Part shown: one piece after another, positions 58,721 through 64,000 of the stretch
How positions within the stretch are numbered: the stretch's first letter is position 1
How the letters are laid out: every line of letters starts with the position of its first letter
Origin: Streptomyces sp. CB00316
Lineage (GTDB): Bacteria > Actinomycetota > Actinomycetes > Streptomycetales > Streptomycetaceae
Assembly: GCF_001905595.1 (NCBI RefSeq)
Contig: NZ_LIXI01000016.1
Coordinates: forward strand, 18,993 to 82,992
Direction: 5' to 3'
Length of the DNA: 64,000 bases
The notes under the pieces: generated by a model
What the model was told of the DNA's origin: nothing
What the model saw: only the letters and a program-made list of their open reading frames with translations
The model's database searches: none
Program-made: the position numbers and the translations under genes

Positions 58721-59093
58721 GGGCTCCTCCTGTACGGGTCCTGCACGGGCAAAGCGGGGTTGGGCGGCGTCGGCAGCTACGGCACTTTCCGTCGCGGCTC
58801 CAGAACACAGAGTAAGGGCGGCGGGGCGTGCGCGCAGCGCGTGCGGGGTCGATCGGAGCCGCGCGGATATGGGCGCGCCCGGCACCTGGGGGTCTCCCGT
58901 GCCCTCGGTGAGCCGTGGCGCAGCTGTCGAGGTTCCGGTGTGGCGCTACCGGGTCCTGCTCGGCGCCGGAGAGCCCCCCGAGGTCCGCGCCCGCCTCCGC
59001 AGTGGTCGTCGCCATCGCGCACACGACAGACCCTGCTCGCTCGCGTCACCGTCGACGCAAGTCGCTTCCATGGACGATGTGAACGAGATGTGA
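58721..59093. other. Gene-free upstream region of the betaine operon
   Basis: No gene is supported. Open frames on both strands here lack ribosome sites and recognisable domains. The left end would contain the operon's promoter and leader. The right end passes into a decayed coding fragment. Confidence 0.45.
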
Positions 59094-59345
59094 CCAATCC
59101 GGCCGAGGGCGGCCGAGGAGTACCCGGAGGACGGCGAGGACCAGGTCATCTCGCTCCTCGGTGAACCGGGCGCCGATGGCGGCCGGATCTCACCCGGCGA
59201 CGGCATCCCCGCCCGCGCAGCCCGTGTGTTCGAGGGCCCGGGCCTCCGCACGAACTCGGCGGCGCTCGACGACGGCGTCCCCTCCGGCCCGGTGGAGAAC
59301 AGGGCCTTCCACGCCTTTCCCTGGAACAACCCGAACGCCCTGTAG
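59094..59345 (+). pseudogene. C-terminal fragment of an unrecognised coding sequence
   Basis: An open frame without a start reads EEYPEDGEDQVISLLGEPGA through to the end NRAFHAFPWNNPNAL. It has the third-position G/C bias of real genes. A stop closes it on the left at 59091. The family was not recognised; the polished ending suggests the last 80 residues of a larger protein whose front is lost. Confidence 0.5.
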
Positions 59346-59417
59346 GAGAACGAACAGTCCGTGAAACGCAGTGACACGCAAACTCCTGGTGAGTGGTTAT
59401 ACCGAGCCAGACGGTGG

Positions 59418-59450
59418 AGCGGGGTGACCGGTTGCAACGGTCACCCCGCT
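59418..59450 (+). terminator. Hairpin terminator
   Basis: A perfect 13-bp stem, AGCGGGGTGACCG with CGGTCACCCCGCT, around loop GTTGCAA. It lies 13 bases past the stop of the leftward secreted protein gene and after the rightward coding fragment, so it can terminate both. No U-run. Confidence 0.85.
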
Positions 59451-59463
59451 GCACTCCATCCGG

Positions 59464-59871
59464 TCAGTAACGCACTGTGACCGTGTTGACGATCAGGTAC
59501 GCGGAGACGGTGTCCTGGCCGTTCAAGTTCGAGTAGTGGAAGTAGTACGTTCCGGCGGACTTGTCACCGAAGCTCGACGAGTCGCAGTAATTAATGTCCC
59601 TGTTCACGACGGTGTCCGGCAGGCCGGGGCGCACCTTCTCCAGCTGGAGTCCGGCGTAGGTGAACCGGCCGTTGTCCACATAGCAGCCGGAGAACTTCAC
59701 ACTTATCGAGACGCTGTCGTTGTTGTTGTCGGTCCACGTGCGGGAGTCCTTGCCTGGAAGCCACCCGCTGATGGTGCTTTCAAAGCCGCCCTCCGCGAAC
59801 GCCGGTGCCATACCCCGGACTCCAATGGCCACGGCACCCGTCACAACAGCCGCCATCCGAGACGTGCGCAT
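59464..59871 (-). CDS. Small secreted protein of unknown function
   Basis: A 135-residue protein with a signal peptide (MAAVVTGAVAIGVRGMAPAFA, cleavage after AFA) and a mature domain of about 105 residues with two cysteines, likely one disulfide. It is rich in Asn, Ser and Tyr and beta-prone (TWTDNNNDSVSISVKFSGCY, FHYSNLNGQDTVSAYLIVN). Base use is less G/C-biased than its neighbours, hinting at a foreign origin. No family is recognised. A hairpin terminator follows it. Confidence 0.65.
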   Translation of the reverse strand: MRTSRMAAVVTGAVAIGVRGMAPAFAEGGFESTISGWLPGKDSRTWTDNNNDSVSISVKFSGCYVDNGRFTYAGLQLEKVRPGLPDTVVNRDINYCDSSSFGDKSAGTYYFHYSNLNGQDTVSAYLIVNTVTVRY

Positions 59872-60409
59872 AGATCCCCCTCATCAGGCTCGGGCGGTGA
59901 ACCCGAACCGATCGATGTCGATTGCAAACCGCTCAGGACCATATGACGTGACCAAAGCCAGCGCTCGAACGTTTTTTCCCCTCGCGTACCCCAGGCATTT
60001 CACAGAATGTCACCAGACCTTTCGGCCCTCGATCGGTGCGGCACGGATACGGACACCCGGGGACCCGCCCTCCAGCACGCTCGAAAATCGCTCCGCTCGA
60101 ACATCTCGAGGCTGCTCAGCCCCCATCCTCCTGGTCCCAATAAACGCATCCTGCTCCTGATGCGCGACGGATCCGCTGCCCCTCCGGTTTCAGGCGAACC
60201 GTCCACCGCGGAACCCGATTTCTCGCGAACCGGAAAATCGTCTCGAGCACCCGCTCCAACGGACCGCAACCATCTTCGAACACGCTGAGTGAAACTCAGA
60301 CTCCTCGGCAACTGGCAGGCAGACCGAATAGAGGTCAGAAGTTGGCCAAATCACAGGTCATCGAGCCCGGGCTGCCAGCCACTCAACTGCGCCCGAACGC
60401 ACCCATGCC
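59872..60409. other. Gene-free stretch with lower G/C content
   Basis: About 540 bases without a supported gene. The left end holds the promoter of the small secreted protein. Frames on both strands are short or lack ribosome sites and third-position bias. The fall in G/C suggests imported or decayed DNA. Confidence 0.45.
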
Positions 60410-60574
60410 TCATGGTGAGAAGGTCAGCGTGCCGCCGTCGTTCATCACGAACACCGTCGCGGCGACGTCGACCACGGCGGCGACCCGGGCCCGGATCGTC
60501 GCGGCTGCAGCGCGGGCGTACTCAAGGAGGGAGGTGATGACGTCGGCGGCGAACCCGGAGGTGAGGATCGCGCT

Positions 60575-60760
60575 CGTGACGGTGCGCGGCTCGGTCGCCA
60601 ACCCGAGCTCCTCGCACACCTCAGCGGCCACGAACTCGTTGTAGAGCGCGGAGACCGCGACCGTGTTCTCGTACAGGGCTGTGGTGTGGATCGAGCCCCA
60701 CGCGCCGTCCAGGCCCTGCCCTCTCACCGACAGCAGCAGATGGTCATGCAGGAGTTCAGA
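60575..60760 (-). pseudogene. Fragment of a MobF/TraI-type relaxase gene
   Basis: Read leftward: ELLHDHLLLSVRGQGLDGAW, then GSIHTTALYENTVAVSALYN and AAEVCEELGLATEPRTVT. This matches the block after the active-site tyrosines of TrwC/TraI-like relaxases of actinobacterial conjugative elements (HDHLLLS, TALYENTVAASALYN, EELGLATEPRTV). The expected helicase region does not follow; the frame drifts into unrelated alanine-rich sequence. It is a relic of an integrated plasmid or ICE. Confidence 0.65.
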
Positions 60761-60785
60761 ACAGTGGGTCATTGAGTGAGGCTCC

Positions 60786-61448
60786 ATGAGTTTCCACACC
60801 GGCTGCTTGGAGGTTCCTCAGACCTGCTCGCCGCGATTCCCTACCTGCAGCAAGTTGTGGACCGGTGTTGCTCGGGCGAGACCAGCTGTTGCTGTGCCGC
60901 GGAGGCTGTGTCAGTGCCTCCTGCGATCCTTCTTCGATAATCATGAGTGCGAGAAGCTGCTGGCGGGGCTGGACGATGTGGACTGGGCCAGCCTGTCCCA
61001 CGCCTACGAGTCGGCGCATGACGTTCCAGGGCATATACGCACCCTGTGCGGGAGCGACGACGAGGCGCGCAAGCAAGCGTTCAGTAGTCTGTTCAGCAGC
61101 ATTTTTCATCAGGGCAGCCGCTGTTCGGCCTCTCCGGTCGCCGTGCCGTTCCTCGCGAGGATCGCCCTCGCAGGCCCTGCGGCCGCCCGCGAGGACGCGA
61201 TGTGGCTGCTCACCCGCCTGGCCGTGGACTGGCACGACGAGTACGACGTGACCACCGGCATCAACGTGGCCGGATGGCGTGCGGCCGCGGCGGAGGTCGG
61301 ACCGGAGGAGCTCCTGCCGTGGTACGAGGAGCAGCTGGCCGCCGCGACGGATGCCGACCAGCGCGCACAGCTGCACAAAATATACGTGCATCGGCATCCG
61401 CCCGCTCTTGCAACAGCAAGAACCGCTGCGCGGTCTCGCACTACCTGA
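60786..61448 (+). pseudogene. Truncated HEAT-like/helical repeat protein
   Basis: The core reads LLAGLDDVDWASLSHAYESA, then DVPGHIRTLCGSDDEARKQA and VAVPFLARIALAGPAAARED. It resembles a Streptomyces family of about 300-residue helical (HEAT-like) proteins that share W-x-x-L-x-H-A-Y-G/E-S-A and HAVPFL blocks. The N-terminal 50 residues look unrelated. The protein loses its expected end after LHKIY, running into another gene's sequence. Probably a chimeric pseudogene. Confidence 0.5.
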
Positions 61449-61582
61449 CCTTCCGGAAGAAGTGGCGCAACGCCTACATCCACTCCGGAGCCCAGTGGGA
61501 GCTCTACGTCGACGGCTTCTATGTCAAGAAGGAGACCTACGACCACGGCGAGAACGGCAAGTACAAGTTCCACGGATGCTGA
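61409..61582 (+). pseudogene. C-terminal fragment of a secreted-type protein
   Basis: In the frame ending at 61582 the last ~57 residues read CNSKNRCAVSHYLTFRKKWR, then AYIHSGAQWELYVDGFYVKK and an ending KYKFHGC. The composition, with three cysteines and many aromatics, is quite unlike the HEAT-like fragment it follows. No start or signal remains. The stop sits at the edge of the IS5-family remnant. Confidence 0.45.
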
Positions 61583-61583
61583 G

Positions 61584-61654
61584 CCTTTTCCAACCTCACT
61601 TTGAGCTGGTCAGATGAAGGGTGAGGACGGCCTGGACCATGTCGGTGATCCGGT
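61584..61654 (-). mobile_element. IS5-family remnant (one end)
   Basis: It begins with CCTTTTCCAACCTCA, the same terminal sequence as the element at 29659, and encodes leftward the end of the same transposase type (NRITDMVQAVLTLHLTSSK against NRITDIVKAVLVLHHAST). It is cut after about 70 bases at the TA where the IS630 element sits; IS3 sequence lies on the far side. Confidence 0.8.
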
Positions 61655-61722
61655 TACTGAGATTGAACGCGTGGTGTCGTAGGGGGTGACGGCTGGTCGG
61701 TGGCTGCGGTATCACCGAAGGT

Positions 61723-62208
61723 ATGCGGTATCCACAAGGGGGCGGGCTGACCGCCGAACGGCAGCAGTTTCGCGATAAGTTACGGCTGCAGGCGGCCGAG
61801 CGGTTCACCCTGGGCGAGGGCAGTACAGCGATCGCCAGAGATCTGCGGGTCAGTGTCCGCTCGGTCCAGCGATGGCGTCACGCGTGGGCCGAGGGCGGCC
61901 CGCGATCCCTGCGTTCTCAGGGGCCGGCGTCCCTGCCAAGGCTGAGTGATCAGCAGTTCGCTCAGCTGGAGGCGGAGCTGGCCAAGGGGCCGGCCGCGCA
62001 TGGCTGGGAGGACCAGCGCTGGACGCTGGCCCGGGTCAAAACGGTGATCGGCCGGCGCTTCCATCTGACGTACACGATCCAGGGTGTGCGGAAGCTGTTG
62101 GTGCGTAACGGCTGGTCCTGCCAGGTTCCGGCCCGTCGTGCGATGGAGCGGGACGATGACGCGGTCGCGGGATGGGTCAAGGAGGTGTGGCCCCGCGCGG
62201 AAGGTTAG
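61723..62208 (+). CDS. IS630-family transposase, N-terminal frame
   Basis: A 161-residue frame with a helix-turn-helix (AIARDLRVSVRSVQRWRHAW) and the winged-helix linker region (TLARVKTVIGRRFHLTYTIQ). It ends before the catalytic residues. The second frame overlaps its last 37 bases in the -1 register, so a full transposase needs a frameshift, as in many IS630 elements of actinobacteria, or the gene is broken by an indel near 62200. Confidence 0.82.
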   Translation: MRYPQGGGLTAERQQFRDKLRLQAAERFTLGEGSTAIARDLRVSVRSVQRWRHAWAEGGPRSLRSQGPASLPRLSDQQFAQLEAELAKGPAAHGWEDQRWTLARVKTVIGRRFHLTYTIQGVRKLLVRNGWSCQVPARRAMERDDDAVAGWVKEVWPRAEG

Positions 62209-62789
62209 CGGCGGCCCGTGGGGCCTGGCTGGTCTTCGAGGACGAAGCCGGATTCTCCATGACGCCGCCGCACGCGAAGACCTGGTCACAGCGCGGCCGC
62301 ACCCCGGTAGTCCGGGTCCGCGGCCGTTCCCGCCGCCGACTCTCCATCGCCGCGCTGACCTGCTACAAACCCGGCCACCGATCGAGGCTGATCTACCGGC
62401 CACGCCGGGACGACGGCAACCGTGACGGCCGCAAGAGCTTCTCCTGGCGCGACTACCGGGACCTGCTGATCGCCGCCCACCAACAGCTCGACGGCCCCCT
62501 CGTGCTCATCTGGGACAACCTCAACGTCCACAAAGCCGCCGGCCTGCGGGAGTTCGCCGCATCCCGCGACTGGCTGACCATCTACTACCTGCCGCCCTAC
62601 GCACCCGACCTCAACCCCGTCGAAGGGATCTGGTCCCTCCTGCGACGCGGCTGGCTCTCCAACGTCGCTTTCTCCACCCCCGAACACCTCATCCAGCGCA
62701 TCCGACACGGCCTACGGCACATCCAATACCGCAGCCACCTCATAGACGGCTGCCTCGCCGAGACCGGCCTGACCATCAGACCCACCTGA
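62172..62789 (+). CDS. IS630-family transposase, catalytic frame
   Basis: The DDE domain: AWLVFEDEAGFSMTPPHAKT (first Asp), LVLIWDNLNVHKAAGLREF (second Asp) and YAPDLNPVEGIWSLLRRGWL (Glu). All three catalytic residues are intact and the end is normal. The first ~15 residues of the open frame are probably not translated on their own; expression likely depends on a shift from the preceding frame. Confidence 0.85.
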   Translation: MGQGGVAPRGRLAAARGAWLVFEDEAGFSMTPPHAKTWSQRGRTPVVRVRGRSRRRLSIAALTCYKPGHRSRLIYRPRRDDGNRDGRKSFSWRDYRDLLIAAHQQLDGPLVLIWDNLNVHKAAGLREFAASRDWLTIYYLPPYAPDLNPVEGIWSLLRRGWLSNVAFSTPEHLIQRIRHGLRHIQYRSHLIDGCLAETGLTIRPT

Positions 62790-62873
62790 GCAACCCAACG
62801 ACATCACGAGTTCAACCGCAGTATGAACCGTTCCGGGTTCGATAGACACTCGATTCCGTGAAAGGATTGAGTC

Positions 62874-63200
62874 ATGGCACGCCCTTCCTCCTATCCCGCT
62901 GAGCTGCGCAAACGAGCGGTCCGCATGGTCGCCGAGGTCCGTGGCGACTATCCGAACGAGTCGGCCGCCGTGAGGGCGGTTGCCCAGAAACTGGGGATCG
63001 GTTCGGCCGAGACCCTGCGGAACTGGGTGAAGCGGGACGAGATCGACTCCGGGAAGCGTCCGGGGACGACCACGGAGGAGTCCGCGCAGATCAAGGCGAT
63101 GAAGAAGGAGATCGCCGAGCTGAAGCGGGCGAACGACATCTTGAAGGCTGCGGCGAGTTTCTTCGCGGCCGAGCTCGACCGGCCACACACACGCTCGTAG
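62874..63200 (+). CDS. IS3-family OrfA (DNA-binding protein)
   Basis: A 108-residue protein with a helix-turn-helix (AVRAVAQKLGIGSAETLRNW) and a leucine-zipper-like C-terminal helix (IKAMKKEIAELKRANDILKA). It is intact. In IS3 elements it is also made as a fusion to OrfB by -1 frameshifting, and OrfB indeed lies in the -1 frame overlapping its end. The ATG follows AAAGGATTGAGTC. Confidence 0.88.
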   Translation: MARPSSYPAELRKRAVRMVAEVRGDYPNESAAVRAVAQKLGIGSAETLRNWVKRDEIDSGKRPGTTTEESAQIKAMKKEIAELKRANDILKAAASFFAAELDRPHTRS

Positions 63201-63823
63201 CGTTCATCGACGAGCACCGGGCCCGCTTCGGCGGTGTCGAGCCGATCTGCCGCGTGCTCACCGAGCACGACTGCAAGATCGCCCCCTCCACCTATTACGC
63301 CCACCACAAACGATTCCAGGCCCCGTCGGCCCGCACCGTCCGCGACGTCGCGCTGAAGCCGCTCATCCGGCAGATCTTCGAGTCCAACTACCGTGTTTAC
63401 GGGGCCAGGAAGGTCTGGCGTGAGCTGCACCGCCAGGGCCATGACGTGGCCCGGTGCACCGTCGAACGCCTGATGCGCGAGCTCGGCGTCACCGGCGCCG
63501 TGCGCGGGAAGAAGGTCGTCACCACGATGGCGGGCAGCTCCGTCGAGCGGGCGCCGGACCTGCTGGACCGCAACTTCGTCGCGCCGGCCCCGAACCGCTG
63601 CTGGGTTGCCGACTTCACCCACGTCAGCACCTGGTCGGGAGTCGTCTACGTCGCGTTCGTCGTGGACACCTTCTCCCGCCGGATCGTCGGCTGGTCCGCC
63701 GCCCTGTCGAAGGAGACACGGCTCGTCCTGGACGCCCTGGACATGGCTCTGTGGCAACGCGACCGCGACGAACAGCCTTATCAACGGGGCGAGTTGATAC
63801 ATCACTCCGATGCCGGATCGCAG
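63185..63823 (+). pseudogene. IS3-family OrfB (transposase), truncated
   Basis: The frame reads HTLVAFIDEHRARFGGVEPI and on through RVYGARKVWRELHRQGHDVA (HTH_21 region). The retroviral-integrase-like core shows the first Asp in RCWVADFTHVSTWSG and the second in ELIHHSDAGSQ. The final catalytic Glu region is missing because IS30-family DNA follows. An internal GTG at 63254 is not the natural start. Confidence 0.82.
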
Positions 63824-64000
63824 GGCGGATTCAATCCGTCGTCGCAACACCTCATGATCAGCGAGGTGTGGGATGGTTCGTCGTCAGCAGGCAGCCGATC
63901 GGGCGACACGGTCAAAGTTGAGGTCTCCGGGGCATCCCAAATTTCAGCGTCATATCGAAGCAGCGTTCTGGGATGAAATCGCCAAAGGTCTCCTCTCGGA
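63824..64000 (+). mobile_element. IS30-family element, left end, runs off the window
   Basis: Starts at the break in the IS3 OrfB. The first bases (GGATTCAATCCGTCGTCGCA, from 63827) are the likely terminal repeat. A transposase gene begins about 50 bases in. The other end is outside the window, so completeness is unknown. Confidence 0.65.
63873..64000 (+). CDS. IS30-family transposase, N-terminal part only
   Basis: The frame reads VRRQQADRATRSKLRSPGHP, then QRHIEAAFWDEIAKGLLS, and is cut by the window edge. The FWDEIAKGLLSE motif fits the N-terminal HTH of IS30 transposases, which usually reads close to FWxxIAxGLSSEDAA. GAGGTG precedes the ATG. Confidence 0.7.
   Translation, partial: MVRRQQAADRATRSKLRSPGHPKFQRHIEAAFWDEIAKGLLS

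Larger units (their letters stand above)
61657..62821 (+). mobile_element. IS630-family insertion sequence with TA target duplication
   Basis: Bounded by 28-bp inverted repeats (61657-61684 and 62794-62821) with few mismatches; the inner core is TTGAACGCGTGGTGTCGT on the left against the complement of ACGACATCACGAGTTCAA. TA dinucleotides directly flank both ends (61655-61656 and 62822-62823), as expected for IS630/Tc1-mariner insertion. The total is about 1165 bp with two overlapping transposase frames. Confidence 0.88.
62824..63823 (+). mobile_element. IS3-family element, left part, interrupted by an IS30 element
   Basis: It begins with TGAACCGTTCCGGGTTCG immediately after the TA flank of the IS630 element and contains OrfA and most of OrfB. 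The catalytic gene stops matching after HHSDAGSQ, where IS30-family sequence begins. The right end is missing or beyond the window. Confidence 0.82.

Noticed and set aside
58946..59437. 163-codon frame on the - strand
   Set aside because: No credible start signal; the opposite strand shows better coding character for a decayed gene fragment.
60007..60288. 93-codon frame on the + strand
   Set aside because: No ribosome site, no domain, and base use without the third-position bias seen in real genes of this genome.
62190..62215. Programmed frameshift heptamer between the two IS630 frames
   Set aside because: No classical X_XXY_YYZ slippery heptamer is visible in the right register, so I cannot tell programmed shifting from an inactivating indel.
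1..64000. tRNA, rRNA, riboswitch or CRISPR elements
   Set aside because: None was recognised by eye on either strand; a covariance-model scan would be needed to exclude small structured RNAs.

Overview
The window is very GC-rich and densely packed. Start codons are ATG or GTG, genes often overlap by 4 bases (ATGA/GTGA), and third positions are strongly G/C. The gene content (SepF-like protein, F420-type LLM oxidoreductase, PaaX regulator, a multidomain PP2C phosphatase, RsbW-like ATP-binding protein) fits a Streptomyces chromosome or a close relative. No rRNA, tRNA or CRISPR array was seen.

0-13 kb, mostly house-keeping and metabolism: a DeoR regulator cut by the left edge, a SepF-like division protein behind a 19-codon leader, a MazG-like pyrophosphohydrolase, a small unknown protein, an LLM oxidoreductase, homocysteine S-methyltransferase, a two-gene RNA-repair operon (Hen1 and Pnkp), arginine deiminase, ornithine carbamoyltransferase, an amino-acid permease and a convergent anti-sigma-type ATP-binding protein.

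13.3-22.8 kb, aerobic aryl-CoA catabolism: enoyl-CoA hydratase, a fused flavin monooxygenase/Old-Yellow-Enzyme reductase (salicylyl-CoA or 2-aminobenzoyl-CoA type), PaaX regulator, aryl-CoA ligase, acyl-CoA dehydrogenase and RidA. Lodged inside it (16.5-18.6 kb) is an unrelated three-gene cassette: a soluble protein, a three-helix membrane protein sharing a G-x-NSPAIG motif with it, and an orphan solute-binding lipoprotein. Topology suggests an extracellular sensor wired to a cytosolic motif. This is the best candidate here for an undescribed system.

23.1-29.6 kb: a complete Mrp-type Na+/H+ antiporter operon with a fused MrpA-MrpB subunit.

29.6-32.5 kb: a scar zone with one apparently complete IS5-family element, remnants of ISAs1, IS3 and IS5 elements, a fragment of a second cytidylyltransferase and a lipoprotein gene.

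32.6-51.5 kb: an exopolysaccharide locus. It holds a CDP-alcohol phosphatidyltransferase, a TagD-like cytidylyltransferase, three glycosyltransferases, a Wzz-like protein with a degenerate P-loop, a flippase, a polymerase, a lipoprotein, two very large tandem paralogous secreted propeller/FN3/LamG proteins, GDP-mannose dehydratase and GDP-fucose synthase, and a polyprenyl-phosphate glycosylphosphotransferase. The set predicts a GDP-fucose-dependent surface polymer made by a Wzx/Wzy-like route.

52-59 kb: a PAS/GAF/PP2C/ATPase regulator, an AlkB-like dioxygenase, and a glycine-betaine operon (betaine aldehyde dehydrogenase, choline oxidase) whose permease gene survives only as a 54-codon stub.

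59-64 kb: decayed DNA (gene remnants, a relaxase fragment) and nested insertion sequences: an IS5-family end, an IS630 element with TA target duplication, and an IS3 element broken by an IS30 element that runs off the right edge.
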